Shown: positions 23,225 to 36,593, counted from the first letter of the stretch. The stretch: 64,000 bases of DNA from Mytilus californianus (GCF_021869535.1 NW_026262679.1:86115143-86179142); one strand, 5' to 3'. A program made the numbers and translations. Notes: a model not told the origin generated them from the sequence alone.

Positions 23225-24845
23225 TATAGATAATTTGGCTTAATTGTTGTTTTACACTAAAACAGGAAGATGACTGCAATTGTGATAAATTTTCTGAACA
23301 TAGATATGCACGTTTTTTGTGCATGACAGGCTTGTTAAAATACATATTTGTGCTTGTGAGTACTTATTTAAATGCTACTTAGAATCAAAACCTCGCTATT
23401 ATATAGGAAAGAACAAAAGTCCTGTCCTGAGATTTCCCGCAGCTGCGGCCATGGACCCTGCATGTAGTGATCGCGACAACTGAATTCCTGTCCAATGATG
23501 AAGTTTATAATATTGAACACAGTCATAGAATATCGGTAAACGCACCAACTAAAATCGTTGCCACGTCAATAAAAGAATGTGTATTGAGAAACCCTCGTTT
23601 AAAACATTTTTTTTCCTGAATTTTATAATAAACGCGTTATTTTAATCAATTATTGCACTTCTTTAATGTTTTATGCTGTCAGTTGAAATACGCTAGTTTA
23701 ATAACATGAGTTATTTCATTTGACAGACTCGACAAGATAGCTGTAAATTACGAAACACTTTTCTATTACCAATAACATAGTGTTTTACATTTTAATCATT
23801 GATTAGAGACTGTCATCATTAGTAAAATAACATATTGATGAACGTTACGCAGAGGACTTCATTGTGATATTACAAATTAGCTGTATTTGTAAGCAAGATA
23901 TAATCAATTGGTGTAAATAATTCTTTCTTTAGAAAATGAGTTTACCCTAAATCCAAACCCTTTCATATGTACTACTTTTTTCATAAATATTAGGTACGAA
24001 AAAGGTATTAATCATATTACGAAAGTGAGATAAGGTAAAATAAAAGCCAATGACAAGTTTTGTGTGATTGAACAGCTGGGTCAATGTCACAAAATCAACA
24101 ATTTTGTTATGAGGCTTAGAAACTTTGGGAGGGTGAAATTTTCCTTGCCCTTCATCAGTGTCGTGCCAAAGACAAAAAAGGTGGATCTATTTCTGACATT
24201 GATGTAATTTTGTTTCTTTTAGATTGCAGCTAACATGGCTACAATAATTGTAAATAAAGTTATTAAAATGTAAACGCACAAACCCCTAAAAAAGCCCCCG
24301 ATTGTTAAGAAAAGTGATGCGACATGAAATCGGTGAAATATCACATTGTTATTATATTTGGTAATTAAAGACAATGTGAACAGGAAATGTGCTAGCTGCA
24401 GTATAACAAATATTTACTGATATGAACTAAACCAAAATTGCATAATGAAAGCATATTTCCAAGCAGTTATTTAAACAGATTTCAAAGGTGTACACACATT
24501 TTTTATCGTATTAAATTTTCATAACGTATGGATTTAATTAACAAAAAATTAACTTAAGATTTTTTATAACCATTGGACTTTGGTTACGGCTATTCGTCAC
24601 ACATATTCGGTCAGCATCTTGGTATAGTTACGAGTTGTAACTTATTGAACATGTTCAACTGTTGAGAGTGAAGAAATATTGTAGCACTATGTTGATCTGT
24701 CAAAAACCTGTTTACCGATACTTTGAATTACAAATGGGGGTATGCATAGCACGACAACGTGCGCTTTCTTGTTATGCCCGTAAATAGGGAACATTCGTAA
24801 GTAAATGAAAATCTGCTTAACATCCAGTGATGTGATGAATATAAA
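23225..24845. other. AT-rich stretch, nothing identified
   Basis: No gene, RNA or repeat that I can support. Confidence 0.45.
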
Positions 24846-24847
24846 TA

Positions 24848-25665
24848 AAACTAGAGGCTCTAAAGAGCATAGGTATATGTGCACCTTCAACAATTGACGC
24901 TCCTTAACATTGTAGACTAGAATAGAATTCAAGACAAAAAAAGTCTTTTTTATTGTTATTACATTGCTGATCATTTTTTGTCTAGTTTCTATCTATCTTC
25001 TTGTTTTTGCCGAAAACACAAGAGAAGGATAAAACAATCGTCAATTGAGAGCAGTTATTATTGTCTCTTATTTCATATAGTTTTCAAGATAATAAGCAAA
25101 ACCCCAAAAATCGGTTAAAATGGTCATTAAAGAGCAAGAATTCCATTAAGGAGTTGACTGACGATTTTAACTTTGTTTACTTATTTGGAGACTTTGTCTT
25201 GTTATTTGAAGTGTTTATCTATCTTATATTTTTCAAGATAATAGGCAAAAAACCTAAAATTTAGTAAAAGTCTTCACCAAAGAACCATAACTCTAATAAA
25301 GAGTTGACTGACGATTTTGGCCATTTTACTAATTTGTAGACCTTGTCCAGCTGCTCATTTTGGCTTTATAAAGTGTCACAAATAGACAATAGGTAGATCT
25401 CAATATTCTAAACATGTTTGCCTCTATCTATTATCGGTTTTCAAGATAATAGACAAAATTTGCATTTTACCCCTATGTTCTATTTTTATCCATGTCGGCC
25501 ATGTTGGTTGGCAGACTGGATCATCAAATCCTTTTTTAAGTAATACCGCCCAAGGATTTTTGTGTCTAAGTTTGGTTCCAATTAGCCCAGTAGTTTCAGA
25601 GGAGAAGATTGTTTTTATAAAGTTAACGGACGACGAATGCCAAGTGATGAGAATAGTTCACACAG
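24848..25665 (+). mobile_element. Minisatellite-cored element, copy 1 (family J)
   Basis: Left end AAACTAGAGGCTCTAAAGAG; right end ACGGACGACGAATGCCAAGT followed by GATGAGAATAGTTCAC. These are the same ends as the element at 35226-36593. The core differs: degenerate repeats anchored by TTTTCAAGATAATA near 25081, 25230 and 25438, each followed by GCAAAA-like words, and TTGACTGACGATTTT near 25155 and 25302. No transposase frame, so it is a non-autonomous element. Its right end lacks the GGCCCTTCGGGCC hairpin of the other copy. Confidence 0.75.
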
Positions 25666-25669
25666 ATGA

Positions 25670-28005
25670 GTTAGAAAGATGAGTTCAAACACACTATCAT
25701 TGATCATACATACCATTCCCTATAAAACATAAATATTTAGATGTAACGAAAAGCAACCACCGTAGAGGTTCTTCACTGGGGACTAGTACATTAATACTAG
25801 TAGTTTGTAGGTTTTAACAATGCTTTCATGTTTAAATCAGGAGTTGCTTTTGCTTTTATATTTTTATCCGTAGATAACAGAGTTTTGTTATTTGCAAGGA
25901 AACTTACATCTTACACAAAACATATTTTGACTAAGCAATCAATAAATATAGATTTTACCACTCCATCGAGGGAGATAAAATATTTCTCCAATCGAGACTG
26001 GAATTTTCAAATTTAAAACGCAAGGCTCGCCGAGTGTTAGAAATATTAAAAATGCAACTGTTGAGAGTGGAGAAATTTTGTACTGCACGAGATTTGGAGG
26101 CAGAATCTGTTTCACTACTTATTTTTGGACGATATGCAGACAAATTTAATTTTCTTTTTTGAAATGATCTGTAGAAACATGTGTTCTTTCAATGTGACAT
26201 CAGGCGTCACAATAGCAAATTCAGAGGAAATCTAGAATATTTGACATCATAATTGAATTTTCACCAACGAAGAATTGAGATAAAAAGAACCACACGTTGA
26301 TTAAAAATAAATAATCAACAGATCTGAAAAAGGATGAATCAGCTAAGAATAAGGGAAACTATTTTAATAGATATACTCGAATATTTTATTTCTTCTTCAT
26401 ATACGTCTATGTTAAGCAGCTTACAATAATCTTGTCATTTAAAACAACCATATTGCTGATTTGTAAGTATTTTTAATCACCTGTAGCCTTTGAATATGAT
26501 AATCAGTAAAAAACGATAAAATTTCATAATGCAGCATCGTGTCCTTAATTGACATTTTATACGACGAACTTAAGTATATATATTACAAAACCATCACTCG
26601 ATATTAATAACTAAATCGGTAAAATGAAAAAAAAACGGTGTTTTAAATGAAATTTGTAAGAGCACCAAACATTACCAAATAATAAGCAATATCATAATGT
26701 ATTCATAATTAAGCATATTCAAAGGGTGACTTGGATGTAGAACTATGGTTCGGTTCTACAGGTAAACCCGATGCTTCAGTGGTGTCCGTATGTCTAATGA
26801 ACTCATAAAATATACTAGGGTTAAAATTGTTTACGCTAAGCAGGATTACAAATACTGAGCCATGTCTGATCGGTTATTGACGTTTAATCTTAACCTTTCT
26901 GTGTTTGGAGAGTACATTGTACCTCACTGTCTACGCATTTTAGAACTCTATCAACAACACATTTTTGTCCGTAGATGACCTGTTGTAAGGCAATATGTTT
27001 GTCCTTCATATTTTGTACCAACAAACATTTTTTCTGGAGACAGTCCACATTTTAAGTCCGTCATACCGGTCGATACTCATAAGCATATATAGCATTACCA
27101 AGGGTACAAACTAAGATAAAATGTAAAAAAGGTATAAACTACATTATCCGTAAAAAGATTTGCACACGATCATATACCTCGTAGATATATATTTCAAATG
27201 GCGATTTATATAAAGTATATTCATAGACTACAAAACGATTTTCTTCATTAGTGATGCGTCATTCACTAAAATTTAGAATAATAGAATAATTACATTTCCT
27301 TCTAATGACTAGTTAAGCTTATGAAAATTTCTTTAAATATTATAAGTATGTAGATCCATACGATGGACCATATGTTAAAAATAATGCCACGACGCCTCAA
27401 ACATTCATCGGCTTGCTTAGGGATCAGTTATGTTACAGCTTACCTGTTCAACACATTTAATGAACCACAACGATCGCGTGATTCTTAGCATTGTGGGTAC
27501 CGATTCCCACCAAGATAAAACTGAAGTGTATTAGTCATTAAAAGGTACAATAACTGTCTAGAAAGTCCTTGAATGGTTATGACATTAACACGCAAGTAAT
27601 ATATTTTCTTTTGTCATACCTTACATTATGGTATAAAACGGCGGAAATATTTACCCGTTGCACAATATCTTCCATTATTTTTACATTTATTTGCTCACTA
27701 TATGGTGAATAATTTTATTTCATTACAAATGGGAAGACATATAAATGACATGGCCATTTTAGGAGAACTTTGAGACAGTTATTGTGTCTGTTTATGAGCA
27801 ATAAAATGCTATTTTAACTGCATAAAACGGTATTTATGTTCCATACAAAACATCGTGCTGCAAATGTCAGGTACAAAAGTGGTTCATTAAGCAGGGAGAA
27901 GCTATCAAGAAGGAAACTTAAGCAAGAAAATCTCAAAAACAGGTCTGAATGTTCATTAAGATAGTTTTAAAGAGTGAAATGAAGGTTAGAAGATTCCTGT
28001 ATTTT
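25670..28005. other. AT-rich stretch, nothing identified
   Basis: Small opposing open frames at 25828-26143 carry no motif. Otherwise unremarkable. Confidence 0.4.
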
Positions 28006-28011
28006 AATCAC

Positions 28012-28201
28012 ACTAAAAGAGAATCAGAAGATATCAAAGGAGTATACATTAGTCAAAAACAAACTGTCAATGCCGTTGCAAAAACGAAAAACGACCATAT
28101 AACAAACAACAGAACACACAATACAACATAAAAAAACTCAAGACGGATAAACACGTACTCCACCAAAAACTGGGGTGATCTCATGTACCGGAAGGGTAAG
28201 C
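28012..28201 (-). repeat. Family E dispersed repeat, full length
   Basis: Reverse copy running from AGAAGATATCAAAGG-like sequence to TGTACCGGAAGGGTAAG. It keeps the same outer end as the copy at 89-281, which fixes one terminus of the family. Confidence 0.85.
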
Positions 28202-28204
28202 AGA

Positions 28205-29290
28205 TTCTGCTCACATGAGACACCCGTTGTGTTATTTCTATGAAATAAATATCAAGTGTTTAGACATCACTCAATAGCAGACTGGTAATGGACTCTTTAG
28301 ACAAGACTGTTACCGGTATAAACATCACATACATTAAAAAATTAAAAAGCACAAATAACAACACTAAACAGCCATCTTAGTCCGGCATATTCCTCACTTA
28401 ACTTATTGGATACATGCTTGTGAACCACAGTCCTGAAATGACAATGCTTTGATGCATACAATTTATCATTTTCCCCAATATGATCTTAGTTAAAATAAAT
28501 AGTTTTTGCATGAGCTCATTTAGCATAGAGCTTTTTTTTTCTAGACCAAATTTACAAATAAGAGAATGTTTTACATCGACTTCTACCTTCTGAATTAATT
28601 ACAATGCCCGAGGCGTATAGGAAGCAAGGGATATATAGGTGTTGATCAGTCCGTCAGTCATTTTATTTCCGAATGGTCACTCAAAGATGTATGGTCATAT
28701 ATACTGAGAAGAATATCCCTATTGATTTTGAAGTCAATACGTATATCCTAAGGTCAAGTTCATAACTAAAAAATAAACCGACACAAGAATCCAAACGTTG
28801 TCGTGCTGGGCATACCCCATTCATAATTCAAAGTATATACAAACAGAAAGTAGCTGTCTGGCAGATTCGAGAAGAACTTAAACGATTTAACACATCACTT
28901 CCAAGCTACTGGCCAAATACGAAATAATTCTGTTAAGTGATACATGAGAACACTGTGACGGAAATATTTGTTCGGCGAACAGAAGAACAAAGAAGACGAA
29001 TAGTAATAACAGAAAAGTTGTTTCCCGATGCTAAATTAAATTTTACATATTGTACATATTGGATAAATACCTTACTTCGGTATATGGTCACTTACATGTA
29101 GGATAAGGGGAAGTTACTGATTGATTTTAATGTCACTTGGTCTAAGGTCATGATCATGGTTACTAAAATCAGTAACAATACTACTGTCTATTATCATAAG
29201 AGAAAAGAATCATACCTTAAGTAAAATAAAAAAAATATCGTGATTAAGTACAATATGAAACTTCGGTTAACCATGTTCCAAAATAGAATA
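28205..29290. other. Unassigned stretch
   Basis: Nothing firm. The phrases around 28640-28750 (TCAGTCCGTCAGTCATTTTA) recall another dispersed mollusc repeat, but I have no second copy in the window to prove it. Confidence 0.35.
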
Positions 29291-29292
29291 AG

Positions 29293-29580
29293 AAAAGGTG
29301 ATATGATTGCCAATGAGACAACTCTCTACCATAGAAAACAGAATGACATAAAAGTTAGCATCTAAATGTCACCGTACGGCCTTCAACAATGAGCAAAACC
29401 CACAACACATAGCAAACTGTAAAAGGTCTGACAAATGTAAAACAATTCATACCAGAAAACTAAGGACCTGATTTATGACGAAATAAACAAAAAACAATTA
29501 TGATAAACAGCAACAAATAGCAAACACATAATAACATGCTTCTGAATGGGAACAGGCCCGTGCAGAATATGGGTTTCAAC
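29293..29580 (+). repeat. Family F dispersed repeat, best copy
   Basis: GATATGATTGCCAATGAGAC, AACTCTCTACCATAGAAAA, GTCACCGTACGGCCTTCAAC, AATGAGCAAAACCCAC and AATGTAAAACAATTCATACC are in the expected order for this common mussel repeat. Confidence 0.82.
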
Positions 29581-29847
29581 ATTTTACAAATAGTTGTCAC
29601 GAAGATCAAATTAATATGATATTCATGTATTTGAACATTTGAGAATTATGAAAGTTTAGGACTTGATTACATATTTTATATGGCATAAATTATGCAGTAC
29701 AGTTTTTAATTCAGTTTCCGAAAAAGGACAGTTTATTATTTAAAACGCACGGAAATGCGCTTCACTTGAGTTTCTATGAATGACAGGTGTGTACTTGTAA
29801 ACAATAAATAGAAACCTATACAAAAACCGCACATATATGATTAATGT

Positions 29848-30850
29848 GTGTGTTTAATAATAATAATAATAATATCTTTATTTAGAGAGAGTAACTCATT
29901 TGGATTACACCAATTTTCAAAAAGGCTCTCTTAATACAATAATAATTACATTAAAAAATAAACAATACAAATTCAATAATAATGATAAATAAAAATGCAA
30001 TACAATTTAAATTCAATAAACAATTTTTATATGGCATTACAGTACAAATAAAACGTAAATTATCATGGTAATGTTAAAAGTACATAGATTTGTACTTATG
30101 TTTAAATTCTAATACTGTGTTTGATTTTTTAATTGTATTGGGAAGAGCATTCCATACTTTTGGTCCACTGTACGAGAAACTAGACTTATACAACTCTGTA
30201 TTTGGTTTTGGAATTATAAAATTATCAGAAGACGAGAATCTCGTATTGTATTTTTGGTTTGCAGAAGCTGATAAAATATTCTCGAGCTAAGCCATTTTTT
30301 GCCTTATACATAAGTAATGATTTTTTGATAATGTATTCTTTGCGTAATCGCACAATGTTACATTCGTGAAATAATTCGCTTGCAGGTATGGTGTAATCAT
30401 GTTCGTTTAAAATTATTCTTGCTGTCCTCTTTTGCAATTTTGGTAAACTATCTAATAGAAAGTTATTGTAGTTTCCCCATATTGAACAACAATAATCTAA
30501 ATGAGGTAAAACGTAAGCGTTATAGAACAGTTGTCTAGCTTCAGGATTTAAGTATTTCTTTATCCTTTTTAGTAAAGCTAAAGAAGAGTTGACTTTTTTT
30601 TATTATATAATCAATATGAGAAGAACAAGATAGAGATGTATCAACAAAAATACCTAGAACCTTTTCACGTGTACTTTCTTTAATTTGTTGTTCATTCATG
30701 GCAAGATTAATGTTTTCATCTGATGCAACAGAAAGCTTTTGTTTAGAGCTAATACATATAGCTTTCGTTTTTGATACATTTACAGCCATTTTATAGTCAT
30801 CACACCAGCGAAAAAAATATTGTTTCAGTACGAGGTTTGTGAAATTTAAT
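29848..30850 (-). pseudogene. Non-LTR retrotransposon, 5'-truncated, RT C-terminal part and tail
   Basis: On the minus strand the frame starts near 30830 and carries RWCDDYKMAVNVSKTKAI, KVLGIFVDTSLS, then after a frameshift near 30600 PHLDYCCSIWGNYNN and LPKLQKRTARIIL. Another frame change near 30290 leads to GPKVWNALPNTIKKSN at about 30160-30110. This is the standard C-terminal order of jockey/CR1/L2-type RTs. The 3' end (29848-29880) is an (ATT)n tail, typical of several LINE clades. The catalytic RT and endonuclease parts are absent, consistent with ordinary 5' truncation. It differs in sequence from the element at 39-1079, so at least two LINE lineages are present. Confidence 0.87.
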
Positions 30851-30859
30851 ACTACAATG

Positions 30860-31780
30860 TAGCATATAGTCTTGAAACATCACATGTATCATGTGGGGTC
30901 AATACAAAATTTAAGATGAAAAAAGTAGAAAGAACACATTCGGAGTATGCCATATTAGTCGAATTCGCTTTACACATCAAATCCTTGTATAATCATAATT
31001 TTACAGCTCAAATTAAAGACCTTACAAAGAACTGAGTACACACATATGCGCTAATAAATGTTTTTATCTATAAGAAAATATACAAAGGTTTTCTGATACT
31101 TATTTAAAGCAAGACAGTGATTCAGTTACTGTACCTAATCAAATATTCTGTTTCAGTTTGTATTATCTACAGGATATTGCAATATCAATAGGTAAAAAAC
31201 TATGGCGTAAAATTAAAATCATGAAAGATTAATAAAAGCAATGATAACTTAAATAAATTGTTTTCGGCTTGACACAAGAATAAATGACAATAGTACTTGA
31301 TAACTTCAATGTTACTTCATACTAATTTGTTTAGCAATGGGGGAACCCTATTCGTATGTTACTTTAATGAGATAATGCGATTAGTATGAAACTGTGCAAT
31401 TACAAACAATCAGTTGGGGTTGTTTATTCTACTTCGACTAGGATACTGTGTAGAAAGTACATCTTTGTCAGACATCCAATGTTATATAATTGTTTCAACG
31501 AAATCTTAGTTTTAATTACTTTCAAGATTTTCTTTAAATAAGACTAAAATGTCAAATGGATTCTCCAAAAAATGACACTCGTATCAAATTTAAGATGTAA
31601 ATTACTGTCTGATTTAAGAGTGATGTTAGGAGATAAATAGATTGCCTGTTGTACTTTTAACTTATTTTAAGGATCAATGACACAATAATGATGTAAATGC
31701 TATGAAACAAAAAACAACCGGATAGTTATTCTATAGAGTACAAAGGCTAGTGATCACTACAGATGAACTACTAGTACTAA
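30860..31780. other. AT-rich stretch, nothing identified
   Basis: No supported feature. Confidence 0.45.
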
Positions 31781-31785
31781 GACCA

Positions 31786-31914
31786 CAGGTGCGGATTCAG
31801 GCGGTAAAAGAAAAAAGGTAAAATTAAAGCCACTTTTTGGTCAAAATTATTTAATTTTTAATTCTCAGGAGAGCCCAATCCACACCCTAACATCAAATCG
31901 TTGATCCACGCCTG
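31786..31914. mobile_element. 129-bp MITE with CAGG...CCTG ends and 5-bp target duplication
   Basis: Left end CAGGTGCGGATTCAGG; right end GTTGATCCACGCCTG, an imperfect inverted match. GACCA occurs directly before the left end (31781-31785) and directly after the right end (31915-31919). The CAGG terminus resembles hAT-type non-autonomous elements, though hAT duplications are usually 8 bp. Confidence 0.6.
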
Positions 31915-31922
31915 GACCAATA

Positions 31923-33450
31923 TGCTCCCAATACGCATTCATATACATGTATAATCTGTGGTAGCTGTATTATGTATCTTACTTGCAAACCTTTTGGAGC
32001 TAAAAAGGTGGAGATTAATGTACGTGACGACTATTTTTCATTCCAAATTTAGTTTACTATTCAAAGTATTTAAACAAATTTAGCACAAATATATTTTAAT
32101 TACATGTATCTCATTGGTATATATGGAATAAATTAAATAGTTATAATAACATTCTTGGATGACCTTGGATGTCTTTTTACTATTCAAATAAGCATTGGAC
32201 AGTGAAAGTAATTCACAGAAAATTGGTCGAGATTTTTCAAAATGACCGATCCAAAGGGGGAGATTTTAAAAAGGAGCATCTGCCTAGATCTTGTATGTTA
32301 GCAGGTGTAAACGTTAAAGTTATCCACCCATGAACAAGTCATTACCTACATTCGCCTGCAGACAACAAAAGCGTTTGTCCACACTTGAAATTTCATAAAA
32401 AAAAGTAATAGTCGTTACCTACTTGATACTCATTTTTTTATTAGAGCACAAAACAAAGGCTCGCGTAGCCCATTTTAAAATCATCACGGACATACAAGTT
32501 ACATGTAGCAGCGGATTCCCATGATATATTTGTTGTTTTGTTTGTTTTTCTTTCTATTCGCAGGTTTCGTGTGAGACTTTAAATATTTGATGTTTCGATT
32601 CCTAGCTATCTCGAGCTGTCCGCTTGTTTTTCAAATGACTTTGTGTTTCCAACGTTTTGATACTCTTCTACACTTTATTTGTCGAGTTAGATCTATGACA
32701 ATCAATACTAGCAAACCACCTGGAATACAAACTAATCAAGAATTATAAAATTGAACTTTTTCAATTACAATTTCTGAGCAGGTGAATATTTTGCAAGAGA
32801 ATCTTTTTGAACAATAAAATTTGCTTAGAAGTCTCAACACATTAAGCATTTATACAATGAAACCATTTTGTCTGCCGTAACAAAATTTTCTTTTGACAAG
32901 ATTTATGTTGTAATTTCGTGCATTCAATTTAGGGCTATATAGCTGACCAAATATTCCCAAAAGAAATGCTTTTTAGATAACTCAATCTGTCTAGGAGGTA
33001 TATGCTTTAAACCATATTCTTTAGTAGAACCATCATTTGAACGTTGTGACAAACAAGATTACTATTCTAAATTTACGACCAGAAAGTTGCCAAAGTTTTT
33101 TTGTATCGGCAGTGTATAATTAGCTAGTTATCTTTTCCATCGAAAATTCCATTCCAAGAAAATACTACGACATCGATCTGGTCTTATATCAAATCGTGAC
33201 GTTAACGTTAGCAATTGACATTTTATTCCTACGCATGTTTTTGGAATCTTAATTTATACAGGAAACGCATCTTCGAAGATGATTTTTGGTTTTTAACTGG
33301 AAATGTTTAACAAATTTTACTGTATAACTACCTAAAGGAGATTAGCAAAACTCGATGTTGTTTATTTTTTTCCTTTTATGCCGGTGTTTTCTTTAAGTGG
33401 TTCAACTTACGGTGCGTGTATATATAACACATCAATCCAGTCGTGTGCAT
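31923..33450. other. AT-rich stretch, nothing identified
   Basis: No supported feature. Confidence 0.45.
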
Positions 33451-33454
33451 TGTG

Positions 33455-33795
33455 AATTACTTACAACCATTTGGGTCGACACCACTGCTGGTGGAGGTTT
33501 CGTCTCCGATGGTATCACCGGCCGAGTAATCAGCTATTCCGTGTTGACATGAATTATCATTAATATGTTGACCGTCATAATTATAAATTAACGGTTTACA
33601 AAACTTTGAATATTTCTAAATACTAAGGATTATCTACCCCAGGAATAGATTACCTTAGCTGTATCAGGCACAACCTTTCGGAATTTTGAAGTCCACAATG
33701 CTCTTCACGTTCGTTCTTTATTTGGCCTTTTTAACTTTTAGGATTCGAGCGTACACAATTTTAAGCCTGGTATCTATAGTGAGTTTATTTACTGA
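33455..33795 (+). repeat. Family C dispersed repeat, near-complete unit
   Basis: GGGTCGACACCACTGCTGGT, GTATCACCGGCCGAGTAATC, GTGTTGACATGAATTATCAT, TACCCCAGGAATAGATTACC, TTTATTTGGCCTTTTTAAC and GGTATCTATAGTGAGTTTAT follow the 12.7-kb unit. The ACGAAACGCGC core is deleted. Confidence 0.85.
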
Positions 33796-33799
33796 CATT

Positions 33800-34405
33800 C
33801 TTCAGCAATTCCATTGCGAACAACCCCTCTTTTTTCTTGATTAGCACCTGTCTAATATCAACATAAGGGATTTTCTCTAAACTTATTATGGTAAGGGAAG
33901 GATATTTGGTGTGCTTATAAGAACTAAGACCATACTGGAATATATAAAGACAAAATGAAGGGTTATATCTAATAGATAGGTCGTCAAATAGTGTTGAATG
34001 AGGCTAACAAGTAAACCATTTATCTATAATTTCATAATGGAAATAGAAATGTAGCAAGATTCAGTTCATAACAGTTATTTGTCACGTAAATGTAATACTG
34101 AAATTGAAATATGAAATTAAAGTTTTAGACAGGAAAATGAAATTGATTTAAGTTTTTCTTCATCTATAAATATTAAGCAACATTGCTGACAGATAATGTG
34201 TTTCTGTATTATATAATATAATTCCTCACAATTTTGCACACAAGATCATGTTCCTATTGCGAACTATGATTTTTTTTTCTTTAAAAAAGAAAAACAATCC
34301 AGGGAAAGGTTAAAATATATTGCAATTTAATTGAGAAATATCTTTTTCAGTTCTATACCATTTTGCACAGATAGGTGATCAGTTCCTAATCCACATGTGA
34401 CATTC
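33800..34405. other. AT-rich stretch, nothing identified
   Basis: No supported feature up to the hAT target site. Confidence 0.4.
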
Positions 34406-35225
34406 GTCATGTCCAGGTATGGGGTAATCGTAATCAGTAATAGTAATCAGCTGTAATCGATTACATTTGCAGTGTAATCAGTAATCATGCATTTTCTGAT
34501 TACAAGAAATCATAATGTAATCGATTACAATGCAAAAAACAGGTGTAATCATGATAAATTTTAGATTACTTGCCGATTAAAAATGTTATATATTGTTTTT
34601 TTTTTATACAACCATAAATAAAACAAATCCTCAAACTAAGGTTCCTTATGATTGATCATGGTTCAATATGATTTTTTGTTTTAACAGTTCACTACATGAA
34701 TCTACCTTTCCAAAAGTTTCATATTGAGATTGCGTCCTTGTGATATAAGATGTCTGCTTTTTAAATATTTTGTTGTTCCATTCGGTTGCGGAAAATTCTC
34801 GGACTGTTAAGTGCAAATTTTGCTCTTTATATTGACTTTGATGTTCGACGCAGCTCAAATGTTAATGGAATTTAGAACCAACTGGTTTTTTTTCACAATT
34901 CTTATAACAAAATTTCCATATTTTTTTATCATGTGTTTTCTTAATATGTTTGTATAGAAATATGAATTTTATAATCATGTGTATAATAAAAAAATAAACT
35001 GCATACAAATTTATTGATTATTCCAATTAAAACAATTTATTCTAATTACCCAAGCTCAACTTTTGTTTGTTATAAAATTTGAAGTAGTGATTAACACCTA
35101 TAAAAACACATTTGAGTGTCAGTTATATCCACACAGACAAAAAGGCTACTCGATCATTAAATGATCACTATTTGTTAATTTCTTATTTCTAAATTAAATA
35201 AAATATGTTTTTCGGCTAAAATATT

Positions 35226-36593
35226 AAACTAGAGGCTCTCAAGAGCCTGTGTCGCTCACCTGATTCTACTTTGGTTTTGGAAATCATGTAAAAATAGATT
35301 AAAATCATAACAGATACCCTAATAATGAGTGAGGCCAAATTTGGTTTAATATTGGTCCTGTAATTTAATAAAAAATCCTGGTGGCCATCTTGAACAGTAA
35401 ATCGGCAACAAAGTAGCAACACTTAATCAGCACCTCATAAGAAACATTTATGCCATGTTTTGGTTTCATTCCATTCAGTGCACCTCTAGAAGAAGCATTT
35501 TTATGTATTGTCCATAGGGTCCTTTGTTAAACATTGTCCCCATCTGGCAGCCATCATGGATGAAGGATCAGCTTCAAAGTAACAACACTTGGTCAGCACC
35601 TCAAAAGGAACATGCATGCCATGTTTGGTTTCATTCCATTCAATGGTTCTCTAAAAGAAAACATTTGTACGTATTTCTCATAGGGTCCTATGTTAAACTA
35701 AGTCCTCCGCTGGCAGCCATCTTAGATTATGGGTCGGCTTCATAGTAACAACACTTGGTCAGCACCTCATAAGGAACATTCATGCCATGTTTGGTTTCAT
35801 TGCATTCAGTGGTTCTCTAAAAGAAGACATGTGTATGTATTTCCCATAGGGTCCTATGTTAAACTAAGTCCCCCGCTGGCTGCCATCTTGGATGATGGAT
35901 CAGCTTCAAAGTAACAACACTTGGTCAGCACCTCATAAGGAACATTCATGCCATGTTTGGTTTCATTCCATTCAGTGGTTCTCTAAAAGAAGACGTTTGT
36001 ATGTATTTCTCATAGGGTCCCATGTTAAACTAATTCCCTGCAGGCGGCCATCTTGGATTATGGATCGGCTTCAAAGTAACAACACTCGGTCAGCACCTCA
36101 TAAGGAACATTCATGCCATGTTTGGTTTCATTCCATTCAGTGGTTCTCTAAAAGAAGACATTTGTATGTATTTCCCATAGGGTCCCATGTTAAACTAAGT
36201 CCCCCGCTGGCGGCCATCTTGGATTATGGATCGGCTTCAAAGTAACAACACACGGTCAGCACCTCATAAGAAACATTCGTGCCATGTTTGGTTTCATTCC
36301 ATTCAGTGGTTCTCTAAAAGAAGACATTTGTATGTGTTTCCCATAGGGTCCTATGTTAAACTAAGTCCCCCGCTGGCGGCCATCTTGGATGATGGATCCG
36401 CTACAAAGTAACAACACTTGGTCAGCACCTCATAAGGAACATTCATGCCATGTTTGGTTTCATTCCATTCAGTGGTTCTCTAGAAGAAGTTCAAAATGTA
36501 AAAAGTTAACGCCGACGACGGACGACGACGGACGACGGACGACGGACGCCAAGTGATGAGAAAAGCTCACTTGGCCCTTCGGGCCAGGTGAGG
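35226..36593 (+). mobile_element. Minisatellite-cored element, copy 2 (family J)
   Basis: The left end AAACTAGAGGCTCTCAAGAG holds a small palindrome. The right end has GACGACGG units, GGACGCCAAGTGATGAGAAA, GCTCACTT and the strong hairpin TTGGCCCTTCGGGCCAGG (36571-36588) just before GTGAGG. A GC-rich hairpin close to one end, with no long terminal inverted repeat, recalls non-autonomous Helitron-type elements, but I cannot show the diagnostic termini. There is no transposase. Confidence 0.75.
35414..36490 (+). repeat. Seven tandem ~166-bp monomers inside the family J element
   Basis: The anchor AACAACACTTGGTCAGCACC (with variants) starts at 35414, 35581, 35747, 35913, 36078, 36244 and 36410, giving periods of 167, 166, 166, 165, 166 and 166. 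Each unit has CATGCCATGTTTGGTTTCAT, TCTCTAAAAGAAGACAT and GGCGGCCATCTTGGAT. Because 166 is not a multiple of three, the repeated open frames seen here (about 60 codons each) shift from unit to unit. They are artefacts of the repeat, not a protein. Confidence 0.95.

Noticed and set aside
26000-26140. Possible small element around GGCTCGCCGAGTGTTAG and CAACTGTTGAGAGTGGAGAA
   Set aside because: A similar phrase occurs at about 24655-24685 (CAACTGTTGAGAGTGAAGAA), but I could not define ends or a longer match, so no feature was called.
35524-36411. Series of ~61-117-codon open frames with near-identical protein sequence
   Set aside because: They come from the 166-bp tandem monomers. The period is not divisible by three, so the frame shifts from unit to unit and no continuous repeat protein exists.
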